The notes under the pieces are model-generated. The model made no database searches, had not been told where the DNA came from, and was given only the letters and a program-made list of their open reading frames with translations. Positions 8,091 to 15,920 of a DNA stretch of 64,000 nt are shown here, piece by piece. How positions within the stretch are numbered: position 1 is the stretch's first letter; each line of letters starts with the position of its first letter. The position numbers were made by a program, and so were the translations under genes. The DNA is from Paraburkholderia silvatlantica (GTDB lineage: Bacteria > Pseudomonadota > Gammaproteobacteria > Burkholderiales > Burkholderiaceae). The stretch covers positions 43,408 through 107,407 of the forward strand of contig NZ_QEOL01000030.1 of assembly GCF_003096715.1 (NCBI RefSeq), written 5' to 3'.

Positions 8091-8939
8091 ATGAGCCTTT
8101 GTCCTGTTTCCGTCGACACCATCGCCAGCCAGATCGGGGCAGGCAGCGTGATCCCGTACCTCGGCCCGGGTATGCTCGCGCTTTGTCCGGATGCACGTGT
8201 GCCGGCGACACCGGATGCGCTTGCGCAGATCATGACGGCTCGGGTTTCCGTGCCGCACAAGATCCGCAACCGGCTCACGCAGGCCGCGCAGTTTATCGAG
8301 AACTTCAAGCACCGCAAGTCGGTGGTGAGCATCATGAACGAGGCGTTCGCGTCGGCACCCACACCGTCTGCACTGCACCGGGCCCTGGCCGCGAGTGGCG
8401 CGGGACTGTACGTCGACTGCTGGTACGACGACACGTTCGCGACGGCGCTGGCTGATGCGCGTCCGCATGGCTGGGTGCAGGTGCAGGGGCTGTCGCAGTC
8501 CGAGCACTTCGGACAATGGTTCGGCGCTTACGACGCGAGCGGCGCGCCACTCGCCGATATACCTGCGGCAGGGGCGCTGCTCTACAGACCGATTGGCGCC
8601 CGCGCCCCTGCCGCCAACTATCTTGTGTCGGACAGCGATTATGTAGAAGTGCTGACCGAAATTGATATCCAGACACCGATTCCGGCTGCCGTGCAGGCGT
8701 GGCGAACGGGACGCAGCTTCCTTTTTCTCGGCTGCCGCTTCGATGACCAGCTCGCGCGCAGCTTCGCGCGCCAGATCATGAAACGCTCCTCCGACACCCA
8801 CTGGGCAGTGCTGCCCGACGAGCCCACCCGCATGGAGGCGCGTTTTCTGGACGAACAGCGGATCACCCGCATTGCCACGCCGCTTGCGGCCTTCGCCGAC
8901 GAACTCGTGAGCGCGCTGCAACCCGCCCTGGCCGCCTGA
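8091..8939 (+). CDS. SIR2-like (SIR2_2) domain protein in the nif operon
   Basis: 282 residues. It has a Rossmann-type NAD-binding start (IGAGSVIPYLGPGMLALC, about residues 15-32) and the SIR2_2 end signature FLFLGCRFDDQLARSF near 205. That is the signature of the SIR2-like family seen in NAD-hydrolysing defence proteins and in some nif clusters, not of classical zinc sirtuins, whose CXXC pairs are absent. It follows the DegT-like gene by 12 bp. A role in NAD sensing or protein modification of nitrogenase is possible but only inferred. Confidence 0.75.
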   Translation: MSLCPVSVDTIASQIGAGSVIPYLGPGMLALCPDARVPATPDALAQIMTARVSVPHKIRNRLTQAAQFIENFKHRKSVVSIMNEAFASAPTPSALHRALAASGAGLYVDCWYDDTFATALADARPHGWVQVQGLSQSEHFGQWFGAYDASGAPLADIPAAGALLYRPIGARAPAANYLVSDSDYVEVLTEIDIQTPIPAAVQAWRTGRSFLFLGCRFDDQLARSFARQIMKRSSDTHWAVLPDEPTRMEARFLDEQRITRIATPLAAFADELVSALQPALAA

Positions 8940-8984
8940 GCCAGTTCCCGATTTGACCCACTACGACACTGCGCAAGAACCATC

Positions 8985-9281
8985 ATGACGACACTCACCG
9001 TACTGCCCTCGGGCAAAACCTATGACGTAGCGGCAGGCACCAGCCTGCTGAAAGCTCTGCTCGAAGCAGGAGAGGCCATCGCCCACAAATGCGACGGCAA
9101 GGCCGACTGCGGGTCGTGTCATCTGTTCGTCCAGGAAGGGCGCAAGACCCTTTCGAAGATTCAGCGTTTGGAAAACGAGAAGCTCGACACCATCGTCGGG
9201 GTGGGCTCGAAGTCGCGCCTGGCGTGCCAGGCAGTCCTCGGCGAGGAGCCCGTTACCGTCGAGCTGCTCGGTTTCGTCTGA
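8985..9281 (+). CDS. [2Fe-2S] ferredoxin
   Basis: 98 residues with the plant/bacterial-type motif CDGKADCGSC (C36, C42, C45) and the fourth cysteine in SRLACQA. The architecture matches nif-linked [2Fe-2S] ferredoxins and also resembles the Azotobacter Shethna FeSII protein, which shields nitrogenase from oxygen. It lacks the long loop of FeSII, so an electron-transfer role is favoured. It lies 12 bp before the flavoprotein gene, a possible redox partner. Confidence 0.88.
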   Translation: MTTLTVLPSGKTYDVAAGTSLLKALLEAGEAIAHKCDGKADCGSCHLFVQEGRKTLSKIQRLENEKLDTIVGVGSKSRLACQAVLGEEPVTVELLGFV

Positions 9282-9293
9282 CTCGGAGGCATC

Positions 9294-10913
9294 ATGGCCG
9301 CCAACGAAGTCCCGGTGCTCGAGGTCGTTATCGTCGGCGCAGGGCTGTGCGGCCTCGCGCTGGCGCGCACGCTGCATGGCCAGGGCTTGCCGTTCGTGCT
9401 CGTCGAGGCGCGCGAGCGCATGGGCGGCCGGGTGTTGACGCGGCGTTGCGAGGTAACGGGCCAGACGCTGGACCTCGGCCCGACCTGGTTCTGGCCCGAC
9501 ATCGAGCCGCGAATTGCGGCGTTGCTTGCGGAGCTGGGGCTGGAGAGCGTGCCGCAATACGACCCTGGAGATGCGCTCTGGCTGACGGACCCGAACCGCG
9601 AGCCTGAGCGGCGTGACGAGCCCGGCGGTATCCATGCAGGCGCCCGCCGCATCGTGGGCGGCGCCGTGCGTCTGGTCGAGGCGTTGGCGGCCGCAGTGCC
9701 GCGGGAGCACATCCTGACGGGCCACGCGCTTCGCATGGTCCGCGATCGCGGCGCGTGGTTTGAATTGCAGGTGATGCACGGCGATCGCGCTTCCACGTTG
9801 CGCACCCGGCGGGTCGTGCTCGCGCTGCCGCCGCGCCTTGTTCACGAGCGTGTCGCGTTCGATCCACCATTGCCGACGCCGCTGGCCGATCTGCTCGCGG
9901 CGACGCCCACCTGGATGGCGGCGGCCGCGAAGTCGCTGACGACGTATGACCGGCCGTTCTGGCGGAGCGCAGGCCACTCGGGCAGCGCGTTCGTGCGGCA
10001 TCTTCAGGCGACGCTGGGCGAGGTGTTTGATGCGAGCGATGGGGCCACCGATGCGGGTGCGCTAGGCGGCTTTCTTGCGCTCACCGCATCGCAGCGCAGG
10101 AATTTCGAGCGCGGCCTGCCGCTGCTGATCGAAAGCCAGCTGGCCCAATTGTACGGGGTAGAGGCGCAGGGCGGTCAGGCGTATCGATTCGACTGGGCCG
10201 GCGAAGCCTGGACCTGCAGCGATGCGGATCGGGAAAGCCTGCCTGCCTGGCCGCAGGCCGACCCGGCGCTGCGTGGCGGCTGGCTGGGCGGCCGGTTGTA
10301 CCTCGGGGGCAGCGAGACGGCGGGCCACGGAGCGGGCCACATGGAGGGCGCGCTGGACGCTGCGGCGCGCATCGCGCGGGCGCTGGTTCCGCCTGGCGGT
10401 CAGCGCGCGACGGCAGGCATGCCGGTCACGATGCAAGAAGCCGTGGCAAGTTTCGTCGCCACGGTGTCCGGTTGCCGCAAATCGGCACCGGCGCATTACC
10501 GGCAGCACGTCACGCGCCTGATGTCGAGCCAGTCTACCGGGCAACTGACCCAGCATGCCCTACTGGCTACGGTCGAGCAGATCTACAGCGAAGCGCTGGC
10601 AGCGATCGACGCTCTGATGCCGGTGCTCAACTCGGGCGATGCCGGACCGGCGCATCTCGGCCGGCATGGATTGACGCCGAAGCTGCTCGCTGCGTTCCAG
10701 GGCTGGAACCGCGAACTGCTGGACGGGGCGCTGGAATTCAACGCAACGTCGTGCGCATTGTCGAATTTTCCGGAAGAGCATCAGCCCGACGCCGAACTGC
10801 GGCGCGTGATCGCACTGGATCTGGCGGCCGCCTGGCGCGAGTTCGCACTGACGTTGAACGAGCGTCTTGTCGATGCAGCGACACATACGGGTTTCATGCA
10901 GGAGTCGGCATGA
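9294..10913 (+). CDS. Flavin amine-oxidase-like protein with helical C-terminal extension
   Basis: 539 residues. The FAD dinucleotide motif VVIVGAGLCGLALA opens the protein, followed by GGRVLTRRCEVTG, the flavin monoamine oxidase pattern. The C-terminal FAD motif is GGSETAGHGAGHMEGALDAA near residue 340. From about 365 to the end a helical extension of about 170 residues is not part of the amine-oxidase fold. The substrate is unknown. The preceding ferredoxin and the nif setting suggest an accessory oxidase or an oxygen-scavenging role. The stop overlaps the next start (ATGA). Confidence 0.82.
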   Translation: MAANEVPVLEVVIVGAGLCGLALARTLHGQGLPFVLVEARERMGGRVLTRRCEVTGQTLDLGPTWFWPDIEPRIAALLAELGLESVPQYDPGDALWLTDPNREPERRDEPGGIHAGARRIVGGAVRLVEALAAAVPREHILTGHALRMVRDRGAWFELQVMHGDRASTLRTRRVVLALPPRLVHERVAFDPPLPTPLADLLAATPTWMAAAAKSLTTYDRPFWRSAGHSGSAFVRHLQATLGEVFDASDGATDAGALGGFLALTASQRRNFERGLPLLIESQLAQLYGVEAQGGQAYRFDWAGEAWTCSDADRESLPAWPQADPALRGGWLGGRLYLGGSETAGHGAGHMEGALDAAARIARALVPPGGQRATAGMPVTMQEAVASFVATVSGCRKSAPAHYRQHVTRLMSSQSTGQLTQHALLATVEQIYSEALAAIDALMPVLNSGDAGPAHLGRHGLTPKLLAAFQGWNRELLDGALEFNATSCALSNFPEEHQPDAELRRVIALDLAAAWREFALTLNERLVDAATHTGFMQESA

Positions 10914-11284
10914 GCGGTGTCAGTGCGATTGAAGACAGCGCGCGCCTTGCGATCGTCGAGCAGTCGGGGATTGTAGTGGTCACGCTGATCGAAGGACTGG
11001 CACGCGCCGAGCTGCTGCGTTCGCGGCTTACACGCCAGGAGGTGCATCGGCAACTGACGCGGCTGGCCGACGGGGCTGATGGGTTGAGTTTCCGGATTCG
11101 CGCCGCGATGCCAGAAATTGACTGGGACGGCTGGAGATGGATGCGTGCGCAACTGAAGTCGCAGGCTGGCACAGCAATGGACGACGCGCTTTGGTTTGCC
11201 TGCGAGTCGCTCGTGCCAGCGACGCTGCTGTGGTTGCGCGTGCATCGGCAGAGTCAGGGCGCGCTGTTTCAGATGGCGCCATGA
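10910..11284 (+). CDS. Hypothetical nif-cluster protein
   Basis: 124 residues, translationally coupled to the flavoprotein gene by ATGA. The N-terminal half reads LAIVEQSGIVVVTLIEGLAR, like a small beta-alpha domain. The rest contains several tryptophans (IDWDGWRWMRAQLK). No known motif is recognised. Coupling implies that it acts with the flavoprotein, perhaps as a small subunit. Confidence 0.65.
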   Translation: MSGVSAIEDSARLAIVEQSGIVVVTLIEGLARAELLRSRLTRQEVHRQLTRLADGADGLSFRIRAAMPEIDWDGWRWMRAQLKSQAGTAMDDALWFACESLVPATLLWLRVHRQSQGALFQMAP

Positions 11285-11563
11285 ACGACCGGCTGATCCC
11301 GCACTGTAACGCTCGCCGCCCGATTCACAATGCCGGTGCCGGAAAGGCAGGCACCAGGCAAGCACCGGAGTCCGGCTGTCCAGCCTGAAAGATTGATGCG
11401 TATTTCTCTTCACCGGATCTTGTGTCGCTTCATCGCTACGGGGGACAACGCTCCAGCCCTTGTTGCCCGGTTGATGACGTGGCTTCGGCCCCTGAGTCTG
11501 GATATGGCAATGACGTCATGCCCCGACTTGCAACCCGGTTCACCGCTATCGCGCCTTTCAGAC

Positions 11564-12010
11564 ATGACCCAACGCCCGTTCGCTTCCCCCCGCTGTAAGG
11601 CTTTGCTGTTGCCCATGCCCCGAGCCAGACTCGATCGTATGTCGCTCGAGTATCACCTGATGCTGGAAGCGTTGCGCACCGGTCACGGTGATGGCCGCAT
11701 GGCATCGAGGCTGGTCGAGATCCTGTTTCTTGCCGAGTTTCTCCACGAAGCGGGATATGGAGACGGGGATCCAGAACGATTCGAGCAGATCGAAGCGGCA
11801 CTGGCAAGGTGCAGTCAACGCGGTAACACGACGGGGGACTGGCACATCACGGACGACGATGACCATGTACGCGTGGCGCAATTGCTAACGGTGCACGATC
11901 AGCAGCTTGCATGTGCCCCGCTTCAGGCGGTCGCGTTTGCGACCGAGCGCCTGTGGCAGCTGGTTGCGAAGACGGCAGTTACGGGCGCCCTGATACAAAA
12001 GGCGGCGTAG
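11564..12010 (+). CDS. Fis-annotated Burkholderia-type hypothetical protein
   Basis: 148 residues, mainly helical, with the pattern LVEILFLAEFLHEAGYG, then FEQIEAALARCSQRG and HDQQLACAPLQAVAFATERL. This matches a family of about 150-residue Burkholderiaceae proteins often annotated as Fis-family regulators on weak grounds. No helix-turn-helix is obvious. The start is uncertain: the frame is open upstream to 11330, and ATG 11564 is chosen for typical family length. It ends the rightward gene series and converges on leftward genes. Confidence 0.55.
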   Translation: MTQRPFASPRCKALLLPMPRARLDRMSLEYHLMLEALRTGHGDGRMASRLVEILFLAEFLHEAGYGDGDPERFEQIEAALARCSQRGNTTGDWHITDDDDHVRVAQLLTVHDQQLACAPLQAVAFATERLWQLVAKTAVTGALIQKAA

Positions 12011-12125
12011 ACGCCGTCGCAGGCGGCGCTGGCAGTTGCAGTGATGTGGAGAGCGGTTGGCACCGAAATCATACGGCGCAATGGCGAGCTGGCCGGGGAA
12101 CTGTCTGGCGGTGTACGCGTGCGAT

Positions 12126-12380
12126 TCAGAAGTCGTTGCACTTGCCCCATGGGTGACTGCCGGCGACGACGCAGGCCTTGATGCCGGCGCGTGCAAGTGC
12201 ATCCAGATCGCGGTAGAACGTTGCCTCATGTACCAGCGTTCCGGATTTCGTCGTGACGCCGACATAGCGCGCGGCCCTGTCTATCTCGCACCGGTAATCG
12301 CCACCGGGGTCATCGGTGCGACGGACATTGCCGTCCCAGTCGATGAAATATCCCGTTGCCCTTGCGTCGGCATGGCTCAT
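12126..12380 (-). CDS. Small hypothetical protein, last gene of the leftward accessory operon
   Basis: 84 residues starting MSHADARATGYFIDWDGNV. It contains one domain-like stretch rich in aromatic and charged residues (EATFYRDLDALARAGIKACV). Its start overlaps the stop of the Ohr-like gene by 4 bases (ATGA), so it is translationally coupled to it. No family is recognised. Confidence 0.55.
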   Translation of the reverse strand: MSHADARATGYFIDWDGNVRRTDDPGGDYRCEIDRAARYVGVTTKSGTLVHEATFYRDLDALARAGIKACVVAGSHPWGKCNDF

Positions 12381-12814
12381 GCCGCTACTCGTGTGTCGAG
12401 CACCGCCTTCAGGTTAAGCGTCATGTTGCCTCTTGTCGCGTCGGCGTATGGACAGATGCCTTTCGCGCGCTCCATCAGGCTGTCAGCGGTGGGCTGATCG
12501 AGGGTGCCGGCCATGAACGCCGTCAGGCTGAGTGCCATCCGGTACGCCCCTTCGAAGTTCACGTACATCGACAGCGTCGACTCCATGTAGCAGCCGCGCA
12601 GCGGCAGCCTGTCCTGCCTCGCGATATGCCGTAGCGAATGTTCGAAGCATGCGGAGAACGCAGCGGCAAAGAGCTGCTCGGGATTGATGCCACCTTCCTT
12701 GCCCCCCATTTCCCGTGGCAGGGCGAGTTTGAGCTTGAGGTCACCGTCGTCGCTCTGCACCTGGCCGGCCCGACCGCCCTGGGTCAGCATGGTGGTTTTG
12801 TAGACGAGATCCAT
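12377..12814 (-). CDS. Ohr/OsmC family organic hydroperoxide reductase
   Basis: 145 residues with both peroxidatic-site cysteines of the Ohr subfamily: C56 in AAFSACFEH and C121 in GICPYADATRGN. NPEQLFAAAF precedes the first. Ohr enzymes are thiol peroxidases that reduce organic hydroperoxides using lipoyl donors. Standing in the operon headed by the hemoglobin gene opposite nifH, it probably protects the nitrogenase machinery from peroxides during respiration-driven fixation. Confidence 0.9.
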   Translation of the reverse strand: MDLVYKTTMLTQGGRAGQVQSDDGDLKLKLALPREMGGKEGGINPEQLFAAAFSACFEHSLRHIARQDRLPLRGCYMESTLSMYVNFEGAYRMALSLTAFMAGTLDQPTADSLMERAKGICPYADATRGNMTLNLKAVLDTRVAA

Positions 12815-12890
12815 GTCGCTTCTCCTGTTGACCGCAGTGGGTGTTTGAGCGCCTTACTCCGGTTTCATTCCAGATGGTGGTTGCGCAGAC

Positions 12891-13127
12891 TTACCGCAGC
12901 AGTTTGCTGCGTTCGGCCGCCGAATAATTGCTCAAATGTCCTTCACGTGCGGCCTGACGGCGAGCGGAAGCGATGATGGACTTGCTGCGTCCGGGCGGAA
13001 CCGGTGCGCTGACCTGCTTGTCGAGGGCAGCGCTGCCGCAATGCGGGCAAACGGGGGCCGCACCGCCGCGCACCAGCGTTTCGAATTGCTGTCCGCAGGC
13101 CCGGCATCGGTAGTCGTATAGAGGCAT
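12891..13127 (-). CDS. FmdB-type zinc ribbon protein
   Basis: 78 residues starting MPLYDYRCRACGQQFE, the exact opening of the FmdB family. Paired CXXC motifs (C8, C11, C27, C30) should bind zinc. A basic tail carries RSKSIIASARRQAAREG. The frame is open upstream, but the family start is clear at 13127. FmdB proteins are small and of uncertain function, linked to amidase or stress operons. Here it lies between NifO-like and Ohr genes. Confidence 0.85.
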   Translation of the reverse strand: MPLYDYRCRACGQQFETLVRGGAAPVCPHCGSAALDKQVSAPVPPGRSKSIIASARRQAAREGHLSNYSAAERSKLLR

Positions 13128-13146
13128 GGTGAGAATCTCTCCCAGA

Positions 13147-13581
13147 TCAGGTGGCGGATGCCGCGCAGTCTTCCGTCGCCGCCGCGCAGCCTTCGAGCGG
13201 TCGTGCAGCATTGCTGGCCGGCGCATGTGGGCCGAGCCCGACCCATGCATGCACGCGCGCGGCATCGAAGCCCACCATGCGCGTATTGGCGAATTCCATC
13301 AGCGGTCTGCGGATCAGCAGCGGGTCGGCGAGCAGTCGTGCGAGCGCATCGGCGGCATCGAACGATTCGGGCACGAGCCGCCCAGATTTGACGTCCGGCG
13401 CCGCACGGTTGAACCATTCACGAACGGGAAGCGGTTCGAGAAAAGCAAACAGCGTTTTGGGTGTCCAGGGCCAGCGCAGCAGATTGCGAGCCTCCAGCGT
13501 GTGGCCCGCAGCGACGAGCAGCGCTTTCTGTTTCGCGTTGCCAGCGCAACCGGGTTTTTCGTAGAACGTAATGTGAGCCAT
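13147..13581 (-). CDS. nifO: NifO-like nitrogenase-associated protein (ArsC/Spx fold)
   Basis: 144 residues of the ArsC-like thioredoxin fold. It starts MAHITFYEKPGCAGN with C12 in the position of the arsenate reductase nucleophile, then LRWPWTPKTLFAFL and DPLLIRRPLM, typical of the nitrogenase-associated subfamily. In Azotobacter, NifO affects how molybdenum is shared between nitrate reductase and nitrogenase. The cysteine-bearing C-terminal tail (GCAAATEDCAASAT) is unusual. Confidence 0.85.
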   Translation of the reverse strand: MAHITFYEKPGCAGNAKQKALLVAAGHTLEARNLLRWPWTPKTLFAFLEPLPVREWFNRAAPDVKSGRLVPESFDAADALARLLADPLLIRRPLMEFANTRMVGFDAARVHAWVGLGPHAPASNAARPLEGCAAATEDCAASAT

Positions 13582-13591
13582 GAAAGGGCCT

Positions 13592-13711
13592 TTAGCGTGG
13601 GCGCAGCAGTTCCAGGCACTCGAACGTGGCTGCCATGTCGAGTGCTGTGAAATCGTCCTCGGTGCGGATGAGCGGATCGGCGTCGAGGACGCATCTGCCA
13701 GTGATTGTCAT
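13592..13711 (-). CDS. 39-residue ORF coupled to the ankyrin gene
   Basis: This frame, too short for routine calling, runs ATG to TAA between the ankyrin and NifO-like genes. It begins MTITGRCVLDADPLIRTEDD and ends MAATFECLELLRPR. Its ATG overlaps the ankyrin stop codon (ATGA) and it ends 10 bases before the NifO-like start. That perfect operon packing argues for a real small gene. The protein is acidic with two cysteines. Function unknown. Confidence 0.55.
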   Translation of the reverse strand: MTITGRCVLDADPLIRTEDDFTALDMAATFECLELLRPR

Positions 13712-14331
13712 GCAGCTTTCTCTCCTGCAATATGGGCCTCGATTTCTCCACGTAGTGGATCGGCGTGTTGCCGCCGAGGCGCGCCAGGAGACGCTTTCGT
13801 CTCGCCACCTAGCCGGCGGGATACGCGGAGTAGTTCAAAACCGCGTTCCGCCGCCATGTCGAGTGCGTTTCGTCCGTCAGGCGCATAGAGACCCTCGCTT
13901 GCGCCATGAGCGAGCAGGAGTTGCATAAGTTCGACGCGGCCGCTGGCCGCGGCCTGCATCAGGCAGGTAATGTCGTCGTCGTTCGCGTGGTCGATCTCGG
14001 CGCCTTCGTTGATCAGTCGCAGGATCGGCGCGGGTGCTCCGCCAAGACACGCATACCAGAGCGCGTGATTGCCGCTGTCGTCGAGCGCGTCGATGCGCAC
14101 GCCGTGGGCGATCAACGCCTCTACCAGACCGTCATCGCCGTGCAGCGCCGCCAGCATCAGCGGCGTCCTACCTTCGATGCCGCGCGAATGGGCGTTGGGG
14201 AAGTCGTGGTTCGAGAGCCATGTCGCGAGCGCCGCAGGTACGCTGCCCCGCGGTTTCGCGTCGGAGGAAGGCGTGCTGCGGAGGTTCCGGCTTTCGCACA
14301 CGCCGGGGACGGTATCGGTGTGCAGTGTCAT
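13708..14331 (-). CDS. Ankyrin-repeat protein in nif accessory operon
   Basis: 207 residues. About four ankyrin repeats lie between residues 50 and 180: GRTPLMLAALHGDDGLVEAL, then GNHALWYACLGGAPAPIL, then CLMQAAASGRVELMQLLLAH, then GRNALDMAAERG. These are protein-binding repeats. The ATG at 14331 is preferred over the upstream extension because the homology-like part begins after it. It lies downstream of the hemoglobin gene in the operon divergent from nifHDK. The partner is unknown. Confidence 0.8.
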   Translation of the reverse strand: MTLHTDTVPGVCESRNLRSTPSSDAKPRGSVPAALATWLSNHDFPNAHSRGIEGRTPLMLAALHGDDGLVEALIAHGVRIDALDDSGNHALWYACLGGAPAPILRLINEGAEIDHANDDDITCLMQAAASGRVELMQLLLAHGASEGLYAPDGRNALDMAAERGFELLRVSRRLGGETKASPGAPRRQHADPLRGEIEAHIAGEKAA

Positions 14332-14417
14332 GATCACGCTGCGGCTCCGAAAATGGGCATTGTGGGGGCGCGGGGGAGCGGCAACGACGCGATCCCCGGC
14401 GTGGGCACGGAAAATTG

Positions 14418-15026
14418 TCAAACGGGACGGTTTTCGTTGGGGTTGCGCACCGGTCCCATCAGTTCGAGGCCTTCGCTGTAGGTGATCGTGTCGAACGTCA
14501 CATCGAACCGGATTGCTGCATCGGCGACCGCGTCGAGCTTGCCGGCCGTGTCCTTTTTCTTCAGATCGTTCTTCTCGAGGTAGAGCAGTTCGAGCATTTC
14601 GTTATAGACCGTCGATTCGAGAATCGGCAGCACGTAGAACATCGCGCCCCTGTACGGTACCTGGTAGCGTTTGCTCAGGTCGATGTTGTCGCAGAACAGA
14701 AAGTATTTTCCGCCGGCGCTTAGCGTGTCGCCTAGCACGTCGGCAACATCCTTCAGATATTCGAAGCTCAGCAGCCAGCCGGCGAAAAACGGCAGATGTT
14801 TCTCGCCGATCGAGGCAACGGCCATGACCTGATCACACGTCAGTTCGGGTGGGCGCGCCTCGTCGGCGAGCTTTGGCGCGAAGCGCAACGCCAGTTCGCC
14901 GCGGAATCCGACCCGGCCGAACTGGTTCGTGAGTCCCTTGAGAACCGGATTGAGCAGCCGGCCTTCATGTTCGAGGCGGGCGAATGCGGTGTCGTCGAGT
15001 TCCTTGCGGGCAAGCGTAGCGGTCAT
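14418..15026 (-). CDS. Unknown nif-associated protein
   Basis: 202 residues starting MTATLARKELDDTAFARLEH. It contains FFAGWLLSFEYLKDVADVLG, KYFLFCDNIDLSKRYQVPYR and LELLYLEKNDLKKKD. No transmembrane segment or cysteine pair is evident, and I recognise no family. The upstream part of the frame overlaps the hemoglobin gene antiregister and is discarded. Its position between hemoglobin and ankyrin genes, behind a sigma-54 promoter, implies expression under nitrogen-fixing conditions. Confidence 0.7.
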   Translation of the reverse strand: MTATLARKELDDTAFARLEHEGRLLNPVLKGLTNQFGRVGFRGELALRFAPKLADEARPPELTCDQVMAVASIGEKHLPFFAGWLLSFEYLKDVADVLGDTLSAGGKYFLFCDNIDLSKRYQVPYRGAMFYVLPILESTVYNEMLELLYLEKNDLKKKDTAGKLDAVADAAIRFDVTFDTITYSEGLELMGPVRNPNENRPV

Positions 15027-15106
15027 GACGGAGTCCTTTGCATCGTAAAAGTTGGGGCGGGCGGAAAATATCCAGAATCGTTGGGTAAAAAGGCGCGAAT
15101 CGCGAG

Positions 15107-15526
15107 TCAGGTTCCGGTGTTTCGCATCCAGTCTGCAATCCTGAAGAATGCATGCATCAGTTCGTCGCGTAGCGCCGGGGCGGTGCCGGTTTCGTCGAGC
15201 GCCGCACGCATGCAGGAGAGCCACGCATCACGCTCGGCCGCTCCGATCGGGAATGCGGCGTGGCGCATGCGCAGTCGCGGATGTCCGCGCTCGTCCGAAT
15301 AGCGCTTTGGGCCGCCGAGCCATTCGCACAGGTAGCGGACCAGCACTGTCTTTACCGGCGCGAGGTCAGGGGCGTGCATCGCGCGAATGCCGCGTGCGTC
15401 GGACCGTGTGTCCATATGCCGGTAGAACGCGTCGACGATGCGCGTCACCGCCGGCTCTCCGCCAATGGCATCGAAATGGGTCGAGGTGCGTCGCACGTCG
15501 ACGGCAGGAGTCGTGAGCGGGTTCAT
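15107..15526 (-). CDS. Group II truncated hemoglobin
   Basis: 139 residues. It has the 2/2 globin pattern FDAIGGEPAVTRIVDAFYRHM, W69 in CEWLGGPKRYS, and the proximal histidine H89 in GHPRLRMRHAAF, so it should bind heme. Group II hemoglobins act in oxygen or NO handling, and one (cyanoglobin) is known in a nif cluster. It is first in a leftward operon with its own sigma-54 promoter. The ATG lies only about 2 bases after the predicted transcription start, so either the mRNA is nearly leaderless or translation starts at an internal GTG at 15496. Confidence 0.88.
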   Translation of the reverse strand: MNPLTTPAVDVRRTSTHFDAIGGEPAVTRIVDAFYRHMDTRSDARGIRAMHAPDLAPVKTVLVRYLCEWLGGPKRYSDERGHPRLRMRHAAFPIGAAERDAWLSCMRAALDETGTAPALRDELMHAFFRIADWMRNTGT

Positions 15527-15537
15527 GGCGTCGTTCA

Positions 15538-15555
15538 GTGCAACAAACGTACCAA
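15538..15555 (-). promoter_or_regulatory. Sigma-54 promoter of the hemoglobin operon
   Basis: On the minus strand the sequence TTGGTACGTTTGTTGCA has GG and GC separated by exactly ten bases (GG at 15553-15552, GC at 15541-15540). This is nearly consensus. It points away from nifH. The NifA site at 15638-15653 lies about 93 bases upstream, a normal enhancer distance. Confidence 0.75.
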
Positions 15556-15637
15556 CTACAAAATAGCCGGATCCGACCTGTATGCGTGGGTCAGGCCGCG
15601 CGGCGGCGGTGTTGTTTGCGACGAAACGCGCACGGTT

Positions 15638-15653
15638 TGTCAGGAAGACGACA
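15638..15653. promoter_or_regulatory. Shared NifA upstream activator sequence
   Basis: Exact TGT-N10-ACA. It lies almost midway between two divergent sigma-54 promoters: about 100 bases from the nifH -24 element and about 93 from that of the hemoglobin operon. A near-match ending ACG occurs at 15613-15628 and may be a weaker second site. Confidence 0.8.
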
Positions 15654-15743
15654 ACCGCGGTCCCCACCCGGTATGAGCGCAGGGGACGCTGCAAACGCGT
15701 GACAGGTCCGGTTTATCGGGGATTCCGAAGATTCGCTGCGAAT

Positions 15744-15759
15744 TGGCATGAAAGCTGCA
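15744..15759 (+). promoter_or_regulatory. Sigma-54 promoter of nifHDK
   Basis: TGGCATGAAAGCTGCA with GG at 15745-15746 and GC at 15757-15758, spacing ten. Transcription should start near 15770, leaving a leader of about 150 bases before nifH. Confidence 0.85.
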
Positions 15760-15920
15760 CTGGAGCAGTCCGCGCGGACACACTCCGGCCGATGCGTGAC
15801 TCGACAGAAGAAGACCATACGGACACCGCAGGCTGAGGACATGGTCGCGGCTTGGCAGCCCTGAAGCTCAACCCTGATTTTTAACCCAGCTTTCAACCTT
15901 TCCAGAACTGGAGAACGTCA

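Noticed and set aside
11281..11388. 35-residue ORF coupled to the gene ending at 11284
   Set aside because: It has an ATGA overlap but no motif, a composition like a shadow frame, and overlaps the next reading frame. The evidence is weaker than for the 39-residue ORF.
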